Positions 1 through 7,570 of a stretch of 64,000 nt of DNA are shown piece after piece (position 1 is the stretch's first letter; every line of letters starts with the position of its first letter). Location: assembly GCF_031882575.1 (NCBI RefSeq), contig NZ_CP134772.1, forward strand, positions 3,739,001 through 3,803,000, read 5' to 3'. Below the pieces are notes generated by a model. It was not told where the DNA came from. It was given only the letters and a program-made list of their open reading frames with translations, and did no database searches. A program made the translations under genes and the position numbers. Origin of the DNA: Pseudomonas sp. VD-NE ins (GTDB taxonomy: Bacteria; Pseudomonadota; Gammaproteobacteria; Pseudomonadales; Pseudomonadaceae).

Positions 1-426
1 CAACTCGCGGGCGCCGTCAACAATGCCCTGGCGAAAATCAGTGCCGTGCTGCCCGCACAGATGCGGCCGATTTTCGAAGACGAAACCTTTTATGTGGCCA
101 AGCCACTCAGCCCCGGCACAACCATCGACCTCAGCGAGATTCGTCGGGCGCTGCGCGAGCAGAACAAGCTGCGCATCGCGCTAGCGCTCGAACATGCGGA
201 GGCCGCCGAACACATCATCTGGCCGATCATGTTGGGCTTTATCGAAGGCAAGCGCTGCATCGCGGCGTGGTGCGAAGGCGACAGCCGGTTTCGCGTGATC
301 GATATGGCTGACCTTGCGACGGTGCAGGTGCTCGTCGAACACTACGCGCCTGACCGCCGGCGCTTGATCAAACAATGGCGTGCCGAGGATGTGCGGCCCT
401 GCAACAGTCAGGGCGAGGTGTGTTGA
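1..426 (+). CDS. WYL-domain (YafY-type) transcriptional regulator, 5' part missing
   Basis: The frame is open from base 1 and ends with TGA at 424-426, so the window holds only the last ~141 residues of a longer protein. The visible part matches the C-terminal WYL domain of YafY-type regulators: a stretch beginning WPIMLGFIEGKRCIAAWCE, followed by an FRVIDM segment and a basic tail. In this family an N-terminal DeoR-like helix-turn-helix precedes the WYL domain, which senses a ligand or nucleic acid; here that half would lie left of the window. A GTG at 46 could be read as a start, but the protein-like sequence continues upstream of it in frame. The target genes are unknown. The next gene is convergent and starts its own unit. 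Confidence 0.75.
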   Translation, partial: QLAGAVNNALAKISAVLPAQMRPIFEDETFYVAKPLSPGTTIDLSEIRRALREQNKLRIALALEHAEAAEHIIWPIMLGFIEGKRCIAAWCEGDSRFRVIDMADLATVQVLVEHYAPDRRRLIKQWRAEDVRPCNSQGEVC

Positions 427-459
427 GCCATGTAACCTGGGCCACAACGGCCCCGCCGC

Positions 460-1044
460 TCACACCGCCAGCAGTTGTCGGGTCATCGCCATCGAGGTCT
501 GCAACGACTGCCCGGTACGCTGCAACTTGTTCAGCAAACTGGCGCCCAACCACAGCTGATACAAGGTTTCCGCCAGATGCCGGGCATCGCCCTGGGGCAG
601 GCTGTTTTCGGCTTGCCCCTGTTCGATACACAAGGAAATGCGCGCGACCACTTGCTCGGCACCATCGCGCAAGGTGAGGCGCATCGACTCCGACAGGTCG
701 GCGACTTCGGCGCTGAGCTTCACCACCAGACATTCGTCACCGTGGCCTTCTAGGGTGCAGCGATTCTGCCAGCCCTGCCAGTAATCCATCAGCCGCTCGT
801 ACGCGCTCAGACCTGGCAGCGTCAGGCGCCGTTCCATGTCAGCGAGGTAATCGACGAAGTAATCCGCCAGCAATGCCTGGCCGTACAGTTCTTTGGATTT
901 GAAGTAGTGATAGAACGAACCCTTGGGCACACCGGCGGTTTGCAGGATTTCGTTGAGGCCGACACTGGTGAAGCCCTTCTCGGCCATCATCCGGTGGCCG
1001 GTGTCGAGCAAGTGTTGGCGGGTGTCGTCGTAGGTCGGTTTCAT
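460..1044 (-). CDS. TetR-family repressor, NemR-like
   Basis: This is a TetR/AcrR repressor of about 194 aa. The N-terminal helix-turn-helix (roughly residues 10-55) carries the typical GVPKGSFYHYFKSKE recognition region, followed by a divergent ligand-binding helical domain. I start it at the ATG at 1044. A start at 1104 would add 20 residues, but it would put the operator-like site 1066-1080 inside the coding region. Neither start has a strong Shine-Dalgarno. The gene is divergent from a DJ-1-family gene and nemA, and the same palindrome lies near all three. This is the layout of NemR, which in E. coli is inactivated by electrophiles and derepresses nemA. Regulation by reactive carbonyls, quinones or N-ethylmaleimide-like compounds is inferred from this layout. 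Confidence 0.85.
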   Translation of the reverse strand: MKPTYDDTRQHLLDTGHRMMAEKGFTSVGLNEILQTAGVPKGSFYHYFKSKELYGQALLADYFVDYLADMERRLTLPGLSAYERLMDYWQGWQNRCTLEGHGDECLVVKLSAEVADLSESMRLTLRDGAEQVVARISLCIEQGQAENSLPQGDARHLAETLYQLWLGASLLNKLQRTGQSLQTSMAMTRQLLAV

Positions 1045-1065
1045 CGGGCGCAAGTTACCAGGCAA

Positions 1066-1080
1066 TAGACCAGTCGTATT
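1066..1080. promoter_or_regulatory. degenerate operator copy in front of the tetR gene
   Basis: TAGACCAGTCGTATT is the reverse complement of the TAGACGACTGGTCTA operator with its outer half decayed. It lies 22 bases upstream of the chosen repressor start, suggesting autoregulation. Confidence 0.5.
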
Positions 1081-1139
1081 TTCGGAGGAACGGAAGTTTG
1101 CCATACCTGTCGATGAAAAACCCTCGGATAAAAAATTAC

Positions 1140-1154
1140 TAGACGACTGGTCTA
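1140..1154. promoter_or_regulatory. NemR-like operator, intergenic copy
   Basis: TAGACGACTGGTCTA has TAGAC/GTCTA inverted arms. An identical 15-mer occurs at 2000-2014 in front of nemA. It resembles the TAGACC...GGTCTA operator of enterobacterial NemR and lies between the divergent repressor and the DJ-1-family gene. Confidence 0.7.
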
Positions 1155-1256
1155 ATTGGAATCTATGCTGCGCCCCGACAAACGTTTTCTGACCGGTGTG
1201 GCCGATGCGCGAATGTTTCGCCTAATCGAAGACACCCGACCTAAGCAAGGTGCTCT

Positions 1257-1934
1257 ATGAAAATCTTGATGGTTCTGACTTCCCACGATCAACTCGGCAA
1301 CACCGGCAAGAAAACCGGCTTCTGGCTGGAAGAGTTCGCCGCGCCCTACTACGCCTTCAAGGACGCCGGCGTCGACGTCACCCTGGTCTCGCCGGCCGGT
1401 GGCCAGCCGCCGCTGGACCCGAAAAGCGATGAGCCCGATGCGCAGACCGCCGAGACCGATCGCTTCCGCAAAGACTCCGCCGCGCAACAGGCACTGGCCA
1501 ATACCGGGCGCTTGGCCGGCGTCAGCGCTGATGGTTTTGATGCCGTGTTTTACCCAGGTGGCCACGGCCCGCTGTGGGATCTGGCTGAAGACAAACGGTC
1601 GATCGCGTTGATCGAAGCGTTTGACCGCGCCAACAAACCCCACGGGTTTGTCTGCCATGCGCCAGGTGTGTTGCGTCACGCCCTCACCGCTGACGGCAAA
1701 CCGCTGGTCCAGCATCGCCAGGTCACCGGTTTCACCAATTCCGAAGAAGAGGCCGTTGGCCTGACGGACGTGGTGCCGTTCCTGATCGAGGACGAGTTCC
1801 AGCGCCTCGGTGGCCATTACTCGAAAGTGGCTGACTGGCAGGTCCATGTGGTCGCCGACGGGCAACTGGTCACTGGCCAGAATCCGGCCAGTTCCGCCGC
1901 CGTCGCAAAAAAACTGCTGGAGATGCTGGGCTAA
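1257..1934 (+). CDS. DJ-1/PfpI family protein (class I glutamine amidotransferase-like, Hsp31-type)
   Basis: This 225-aa protein has the class I glutamine amidotransferase-like fold. The nucleophile elbow is FVCHAPG, with Cys133 and neighbouring His134, and an acidic residue sits in GFWLEEF near residue 25. Members of the Hsp31/DJ-1 superfamily often act as glutathione-independent glyoxalase III or deglycase enzymes on methylglyoxal. That activity is inferred here. The ATG at 1257 follows an AAGGTG ribosome site at a suitable distance. The gene lies downstream of the operator at 1140-1154 and upstream of the nemA-type reductase, so the pair probably forms an electrophile-detoxification regulon under the TetR repressor. 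The operator copy at 2000-2014 suggests nemA can also be transcribed on its own. Confidence 0.85.
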   Translation: MKILMVLTSHDQLGNTGKKTGFWLEEFAAPYYAFKDAGVDVTLVSPAGGQPPLDPKSDEPDAQTAETDRFRKDSAAQQALANTGRLAGVSADGFDAVFYPGGHGPLWDLAEDKRSIALIEAFDRANKPHGFVCHAPGVLRHALTADGKPLVQHRQVTGFTNSEEEAVGLTDVVPFLIEDEFQRLGGHYSKVADWQVHVVADGQLVTGQNPASSAAVAKKLLEMLG

Positions 1935-1999
1935 ACCCTCGCGTCCAACCTTCCTAACGCTGGGTGCATCTTGCCCGGCGTTATTTTTTATCCAGTCAA

Positions 2000-2014
2000 T
2001 AGACGACTGGTCTA
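2000..2014. promoter_or_regulatory. NemR-like operator upstream of nemA
   Basis: TAGACGACTGGTCTA is identical to the copy at 1140-1154 and lies 23 bases before the reductase ATG. Two identical 15-base palindromes about 860 bp apart, each preceding a gene of the same likely regulon, support a repressor site. Confidence 0.7.
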
Positions 2015-2036
2015 ATAAGCCGCTAAAAGGTCACCC

Positions 2037-3161
2037 ATGAACAACAGCCGTTTCTTCACCCCCGCCACTCTCGGCCATCACACCCTGAAAAACCGTATCG
2101 TCCTGCCACCCCTCACCCGCCAGCGCAGCACCCAACCGGGCAACATCGCCAATGAGCTGATGGCCGAGTATTACCAACAGCGCGCCGGCGCCGGTCTGCT
2201 GGTCACCGAAGGCACGCAGATCGAACCTCGCGGCCAGGGTTATGCGTGGACGCCGGGCATTCATACCGCAGAGCAAATCGCCGGTTGGCGCAAAGTCACC
2301 GAGGCGGTGCATGCCGTGGACGGGGTGATTTTCGCCCAGCTGTGGCACGTCGGCCGCGTCTCCCACACCGCGCTGCAACCCGACGGCGGAGCCCCGGTTT
2401 CAGCTTCCGCCGTGGCAACCGATCGGGTCAGCGTGTTTATCGAAACCGCGCCTGGCGCCGGCGAACTGGTGCCACCGTCGGCACCGCGCGCGCTGAGCAC
2501 CGATGAAGTGCAGGAACTGGTTCAGCTGTACATCCAGGCCGCACGCAACGCGATGGACGCCGGCTTCGACGGCATCGAATTGCACTGCGCCAACGGTTAT
2601 CTGGTGAACCAGTTCATCTCCGCCCACAGCAACCTGCGCGACGATCAGTACGGCGGCTCGCTGCACAACCGCCTGCGCTTTCTCAAGGAAGTGGTCGCCG
2701 GCGTCGCCGAGTGCATCGGCAAGGAAAAAGTCGGCGTGCGCTTCGCCCCGCTATTTACTACCACCGATGAAGCGCGCACTTATCTGGGCATGGTCGAGGA
2801 GGATCCGCACACCACCTACATCGAGGCGATCAAAATCCTGCAAGACGTCGGCATTGCCTATCTGTCGATCGCCGAAGCCGACTGGGACAACGCCCCGGCG
2901 ATGCCCCTCACGTTTCGTCAGGCCATGCGCGATACCTTCAGCGGCGCGATCATTTATGCCGGGCGTTACACCGCCAAATCCGGCGCGCAACTGCTCGAAT
3001 CCGGACTTGCCGATCTGGTCGCCTTCGGCCGGCCGTTCATGGCCAACCCCGATCTGCCTGCGCGTATCGCCAATGACTGGCCGTTGAATGCGTTGAACCC
3101 GGCGACGGTGTATGGCGGCAACGCCGAAGGCTATGTGGATTACCCCGTTTATCCCGGCTAA
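2037..3161 (+). CDS. nemA: alkene reductase of the old yellow enzyme family (NemA-like)
   Basis: This FMN-dependent ene-reductase of 374 aa has the family's usual length. The substrate-binding HxxN pair (His183, Asn186) and the proton-donor Tyr188 are visible in ELHCANGYLVNQF, and the N-terminal PLTRQR flavin-binding segment is present. Enzymes of this family reduce activated C=C bonds in enones, maleimides, nitrate esters and nitroaromatics using NAD(P)H. The ATG at 2037 follows AAAAGGTC. The operator at 2000-2014 links it to the divergent TetR repressor. A hairpin just after the stop (3181-3206) probably ends transcription. The family assignment is firm; the physiological substrate cannot be read from sequence. 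Confidence 0.92.
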   Translation: MNNSRFFTPATLGHHTLKNRIVLPPLTRQRSTQPGNIANELMAEYYQQRAGAGLLVTEGTQIEPRGQGYAWTPGIHTAEQIAGWRKVTEAVHAVDGVIFAQLWHVGRVSHTALQPDGGAPVSASAVATDRVSVFIETAPGAGELVPPSAPRALSTDEVQELVQLYIQAARNAMDAGFDGIELHCANGYLVNQFISAHSNLRDDQYGGSLHNRLRFLKEVVAGVAECIGKEKVGVRFAPLFTTTDEARTYLGMVEEDPHTTYIEAIKILQDVGIAYLSIAEADWDNAPAMPLTFRQAMRDTFSGAIIYAGRYTAKSGAQLLESGLADLVAFGRPFMANPDLPARIANDWPLNALNPATVYGGNAEGYVDYPVYPG

Positions 3162-3180
3162 GCCTTTCAAGGCAACGTAA

Positions 3181-3206
3181 AACGCTCCCGAAACAGCGGG
3201 AGCGTT
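3181..3206 (+). terminator. hairpin after nemA
   Basis: A 10-bp perfect stem, AACGCTCCCG / CGGGAGCGTT, with a 6-base loop starts 19 bases after the nemA stop. No long T-run follows, so termination may be weak. Confidence 0.55.
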
Positions 3207-3229
3207 CATCCGAATCGGAGTGCAAACCC

Positions 3230-3322
3230 TTGTGGGAGCGAGCCTGCTCGCGAAAGCGGCGGGTCTGTCACTCACAATGTTGAATGTGACGACGCCTTCG
3301 CGAGCAGGCTCGCTCCCACAGG
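3230..3322. repeat. REPIN: two inverted REP palindromes
   Basis: TGTGGGAGCGAGCCTGCTCG begins at 3231 and its reverse complement ends at 3320, with about 50 bases between the arms. This is the paired REP arrangement (REPIN) common between Pseudomonas genes. A near-identical element occurs at 49369-49462. Confidence 0.9.
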
Positions 3323-3335
3323 GGGGATGTGAATA

Positions 3336-3369
3336 TTCACCGCACAAAAACCTATACAATTACTATAAT
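3336..3369 (+). promoter_or_regulatory. possible promoter of phrB
   Basis: A consensus TATAAT lies at 3364-3369 in an A+T-rich stretch unlike its surroundings, about 75 bases before the photolyase start. No good -35 sits at normal spacing (TTCACC at 3336-3341 is too far), so an activator or an alternative sigma factor may be needed. Confidence 0.35.
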
Positions 3370-3442
3370 CTGTACAACTATCTGGACTTAACGTTTAAAC
3401 GTCCACTCGGCAGCCTGCTGCTCATTACGCTGAATCCGTCAA

Positions 3443-4981
3443 ATGAACAAAACCCATCGTCTGTGCCTCGTTCTGGGCGACCAGTTATCGTTTGATCTGG
3501 CGTCATTGGCCGATCTGGATGGCAAACAAGACCGTGTGCTGATGGTCGAGGTCATGGAGGAAGCCAGCCATGTCGCCCATCATCCGCAGAAGATCGCGCT
3601 GATTTTCAGCGCCATGCGTCATTTCGCTCAGGCGTTGGAAAACCAGGGCTTCCAAGTGCAGTACGTGACCCTCGACGACCCGCACAACAGCGGCTCGGTA
3701 CCCGGCGAATTAAAGCGCTGGCAGGCGCTGCTGCAAGCGAACGAGATTCACCTGACCGAATGCGGCGACTGGCGTCTGGAGCAATCACTGAAGGAGTGTG
3801 GCTTGCCGATCCACTGGCATGCCGACAACCGTTTCCTCTGCAGCCGCGATGAGTTTCGCACTTGGGCCGCTGGCAAAAAACAGCTGCGCATGGAGTTCTT
3901 CTATCGCGAGATACGCCGCAAAAGTCGCCTGCTGCTCAACGGTGACGGCACGCCGGTCGGCGGCGCGTGGAACTTTGACGCCGACAATCGCAAAGCCCTG
4001 CCCAAATCCGTCAAGGCGCCCTACCCGGCGGGTTTTACCAACGATGCAATCACCCTCGAAGTCCTCGCACTGGTCAAGGAACGCTTCGCCAGTCACTACG
4101 GCAGCCTGGATGATTTCAACTATCCGGTGACGCACGCCGATGCCCAGGCATTGTGGGCCTGGTTTCTCGACTACGGGCTGGCGGGCTTCGGTGATTATCA
4201 GGACGCCATGGCCAGCGACGAACCGTTTCTGTTCCATGCCCGCATCAGCGCTGCGCTGAACATTGGCTTGCTCGATCTGCGTCAACTCTGCAGTGACGTG
4301 GAGTCGGCCTATTGGTCAGGCAACATCGCGCTGAATGCCGCCGAAGGCTTCATCCGGCAACTGATCGGCTGGCGCGAATATGTGCGTGGCGTCTACTGGC
4401 TGCACATGCCGGAATACGCCGAGGGCAATGCCTTCGGTAATACCCGGCGCCTGCCAGAGTTTTACTGGACCGGCGACACACAGATGAACTGCATGCGCCA
4501 GGCCATCGGTCAAAGCCTCAAACACGCCTACGCCCATCATATTCAGCGCCTGATGGTGACCGGCAATTTCGCCCTGCTCGCCGGCATCGCGCCGAGCCAG
4601 ATCTGTGAATGGTATCTGGCGATTTATATGGACGCTTTCGACTGGGTCGAGCGGCCCAATACCCTCGGCATGGTCATGCACGCCGATGGCGGTTACCTCG
4701 GTTCCAAGCCTTATTGCGCCAGCGGCCAGTACATCAACCGGATGTCCGACTACTGTCGCGACTGTGCTTACTCGGTGCGCGAAACCACGGCCGACAACGC
4801 CTGCCCGTTCAATGCGTTGTACTGGCATTTCCTGATGCGCCACGGTGACCTTCTGCGCGGCAATCAGCGCATGGGCATGATGTACAAAAACCTCGATCGC
4901 ATGCCGCTGGAAAAACAGCAGGCTTTGTGGCAGCGCGGGCAAGGGCTGCTCGACAGACTGGATCTCGGCGAATCGCTATGA
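3443..4981 (+). CDS. phrB: iron-sulfur (6-4) photolyase, PhrB family
   Basis: This 512-aa protein belongs to the prokaryotic [4Fe-4S] cryptochrome/photolyase group (FeS-BCP), which repairs UV-induced (6-4) pyrimidine photoproducts using light, FAD and a ribolumazine-type antenna. The N-terminal alpha/beta domain starts LCLVLGDQLSF. The C-terminal helical FAD domain contains the four cluster ligands at Cys350, Cys438, Cys441 and Cys454, the last three in SDYCRDCAYS...CPFNALYW. These numbers coincide with the ligands described for Agrobacterium PhrB. The ATG at 3443 has a poor ribosome site. Light-responsive control is a possibility only. Assignment to the FeS group is secure from the cysteines; repair activity is inferred from the family. 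Confidence 0.92.
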   Translation: MNKTHRLCLVLGDQLSFDLASLADLDGKQDRVLMVEVMEEASHVAHHPQKIALIFSAMRHFAQALENQGFQVQYVTLDDPHNSGSVPGELKRWQALLQANEIHLTECGDWRLEQSLKECGLPIHWHADNRFLCSRDEFRTWAAGKKQLRMEFFYREIRRKSRLLLNGDGTPVGGAWNFDADNRKALPKSVKAPYPAGFTNDAITLEVLALVKERFASHYGSLDDFNYPVTHADAQALWAWFLDYGLAGFGDYQDAMASDEPFLFHARISAALNIGLLDLRQLCSDVESAYWSGNIALNAAEGFIRQLIGWREYVRGVYWLHMPEYAEGNAFGNTRRLPEFYWTGDTQMNCMRQAIGQSLKHAYAHHIQRLMVTGNFALLAGIAPSQICEWYLAIYMDAFDWVERPNTLGMVMHADGGYLGSKPYCASGQYINRMSDYCRDCAYSVRETTADNACPFNALYWHFLMRHGDLLRGNQRMGMMYKNLDRMPLEKQQALWQRGQGLLDRLDLGESL

Positions 4982-5107
4982 ACGCGCGCGAGCTTGATCC
5001 TCGTGCAACTTAAACATGAGACACCGGGTCAATGGCTCACAAAGCTTGTGAAGCAGAGGGCTTGAAACACGCCAATTGAACGCAGGCCAACCATCAACGC
5101 ATGAAGG

Positions 5108-7570
5108 GTGAACATCCTGAAACAGCTTACTCGCGAGGAGCTTGAGTCTGAGGTCACGCGCCTGCGTCTGGCCGTCAAGGCGACCTGCGACGCCGTCTGG
5201 GACTGGGATCTGCAAACCAACCAGGTCATCTGGAACGACTCGCTGCAACAGGCCTATGGCTACGCGTCAGGCGCCATCGAGCCGACGTGTGATTGGCGAT
5301 TTGCGCAGATTCACACGCAGGATCGCGCGCGCGTGACCACCTCGATTCGCTCGGCGATTGACGGCTCCGGGACGACCTGGAGCGCTGAGTACCGCTTCCT
5401 CTGCCACGATGGTTCATACGCCGAAGTGCTTGATCGCGGACATCTGATCCGCAGTGCCGATGGCAAAGCCGAACGCATGATCGGCGCGATGCTCGACCTG
5501 ACCCGCTCGCGCAGTGCCGAAACTGCATTGCGTCGTAGCGAAGAACGCTTCAGCACCATTCTGGAGACCATCGAAGCCGCGTTCGCCATCGTCAAAGTCA
5601 AATTCGACGCCGACGACCACCCCATCGACTATTACTTCGTCGAAGCCAACCCGGCGTTCGAGCGTCAGGCCGGGGTCAACCTGCGGGGCAAGTGGGTCAC
5701 CGAGTTTGCGCCCAACCTGGAGAAATTCTGGTTCGAGACTTACGGCCATGTGGCCAAGACCGGCGAGCCGGCCAACTTCGAGAACTACGCCAATACCTTC
5801 GAACGCTGGTTCGATGTTCGCGCTGTCCGCGTCGGCGACCCGGCCGATCGGCAGATTGCGATCTTCTTCAGCGATGTCACCGAGCGCCGCGACGCGCAAG
5901 AACGTTTGCGCATCAGCGAGGCCGTCGCCCGGGAAAACGTCGAACGCGTGCAACTGGCCCTTGCCGCTGGCGCCATTATCGGTACCTGGCACTGGCACTT
6001 GCCCAGCGATCGTTTCAGCGTCGATGAGGCTTTCGCGCGGGTGTTCGACCTCGATCCTGCCTGGGGTCTCGACGGTCTGAGCCTGGAACAAGTGGTGATG
6101 ACCGTTCACCCGGACGACAGGGAAGGACTCACAACCGCGATCAATGAAGTCATTGCCCGTGGAGGTGCCTATTCGCACCAATACCGAGTGCGCGGCGCGG
6201 ATGGCAAATACACCTGGATTGAAGCGAACGGCCGCGTCGAGTGCGCCGAAGACGGCACGCCTTTGCGCTTTCCCGGCGTGCTCATCGATGTCGAAGACCG
6301 GCGCAATGTCGAAGCCGAGCGCGACCGGGTCACCGCCGCATTGAAAGCCCTCAATGACACACTGGAACAACGAGTCTCGGCGCGAACCGCAGAACTGATG
6401 CAGGCCGAAGAGAAGTTGCGCCAATCGCAGAAAATGGAAGCGGTCGGGCAACTCACCGGCGGTCTTGCCCATGACTTCAACAACCTGTTGGCAGGCATTT
6501 GCGCCTCCCTTGAACTGATGGAGAAACGCATCCGTCAAGGTCGTCTGAACGACATCGACAAATACATGCTGATCGCTCAGGACGCGGCCAAACGCGCGAC
6601 GGCCCTGACCCACCGCCTGCTGGCCTTCTCCCGGCGACAGACCCTCGATCCACGGCCAACTGAAGTCAATGCACTGATTGCCGGCATGAGCGAACTGATC
6701 CAGCGCACCGTCGGCCCGAGCATTCGCTTGAAGACGGTAGTCGCCGCCGATCTGTGGCCGGCGCTGGTCGATGCCAGCCAACTGGAAAACGCCCTGCTCA
6801 ACCTGTGCATCAACGCCCGCGATGCGATGCCCGATGGCGGCAGCATCACCGTCGAAACCGCCAACCGAACCCTGGATGCTGAATCAGCGCGCGTACGGGA
6901 AATGCCCGAAGGGCAATACCTGTGCCTGTCGGTCGCCGACACCGGTACCGGTATGAGTGCGGAAGTCATGGCCAAGGCCTTCGACCCGTTTTTCACCACC
7001 AAACCGCTGGGCCAGGGCACCGGGCTGGGGCTGTCGATGATTTACGGTTTCACCAAGCAATCCGGCGGACAGGTGCGGGTGCAATCGGCCGTGGGGCAAG
7101 GCACGGTCATGTGCATTTACCTGCCGCGCTACCTCGGCGAAACGCAGCGCAATCACGATGACGCGCAAAGCTCGGCAACCCTGCTGGCAAAGACCGGCGA
7201 GACCATTCTGATTGTCGACGACGAACCCACCGTTCGCACGCTGCTCAAGGACGTGCTGAACGACCTTGGCTACAACCTGCTCGAAGCGGGCGACAGCGTT
7301 GAGGGGCTGGAAGTATTGCGTTCCAGCGCGCACATCGATTTGCTCATCACCGATGTCGGCTTGCCGGGCGGCATGAACGGCCGGCAGATGGCCGATGCGG
7401 GCCGGGAAATCAGACCGAAGCTAAAGACCTTGTTCATTACCGGGTACGCGGAAAACTCAGTGATCGGCAACGGTCAACTCGGCCCGGGCATGCAGGTGCT
7501 GACCAAACCGTTTGCCGTCGACACCCTCGTGTCACGGGTCAGTGGCCTGCTGACCATCGACTTCGATTGA
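5108..7570 (+). CDS. PAS-domain hybrid sensor histidine kinase with receiver domain
   Basis: This soluble hybrid kinase is 820 aa long. About three PAS/PAC sensor modules occupy residues ~20-400 (WDWDLQTNQVIWND, an EANPAF region, and GTWHWHLPSDRF). A coiled linker leads into a HisKA helix whose phospho-acceptor is His455 in GLAHDFNN. The HATPase domain carries its N box near LLNLCINARDAMP and G boxes in DTGTGM and GTGLGLSM. A C-terminal receiver (~residues 700-818) has VDDEP and the phospho-acceptor Asp749 in LITDVGLPG. No membrane segment is seen. The start is the GTG at 5108, since the frame is closed just upstream; its ribosome site is weak. The last 39 bases overlap the 3' end of the convergent diguanylate cyclase gene. 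The input signal and partner regulator are unknown. Confidence 0.88.
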   Translation: MNILKQLTREELESEVTRLRLAVKATCDAVWDWDLQTNQVIWNDSLQQAYGYASGAIEPTCDWRFAQIHTQDRARVTTSIRSAIDGSGTTWSAEYRFLCHDGSYAEVLDRGHLIRSADGKAERMIGAMLDLTRSRSAETALRRSEERFSTILETIEAAFAIVKVKFDADDHPIDYYFVEANPAFERQAGVNLRGKWVTEFAPNLEKFWFETYGHVAKTGEPANFENYANTFERWFDVRAVRVGDPADRQIAIFFSDVTERRDAQERLRISEAVARENVERVQLALAAGAIIGTWHWHLPSDRFSVDEAFARVFDLDPAWGLDGLSLEQVVMTVHPDDREGLTTAINEVIARGGAYSHQYRVRGADGKYTWIEANGRVECAEDGTPLRFPGVLIDVEDRRNVEAERDRVTAALKALNDTLEQRVSARTAELMQAEEKLRQSQKMEAVGQLTGGLAHDFNNLLAGICASLELMEKRIRQGRLNDIDKYMLIAQDAAKRATALTHRLLAFSRRQTLDPRPTEVNALIAGMSELIQRTVGPSIRLKTVVAADLWPALVDASQLENALLNLCINARDAMPDGGSITVETANRTLDAESARVREMPEGQYLCLSVADTGTGMSAEVMAKAFDPFFTTKPLGQGTGLGLSMIYGFTKQSGGQVRVQSAVGQGTVMCIYLPRYLGETQRNHDDAQSSATLLAKTGETILIVDDEPTVRTLLKDVLNDLGYNLLEAGDSVEGLEVLRSSAHIDLLITDVGLPGGMNGRQMADAGREIRPKLKTLFITGYAENSVIGNGQLGPGMQVLTKPFAVDTLVSRVSGLLTIDFD

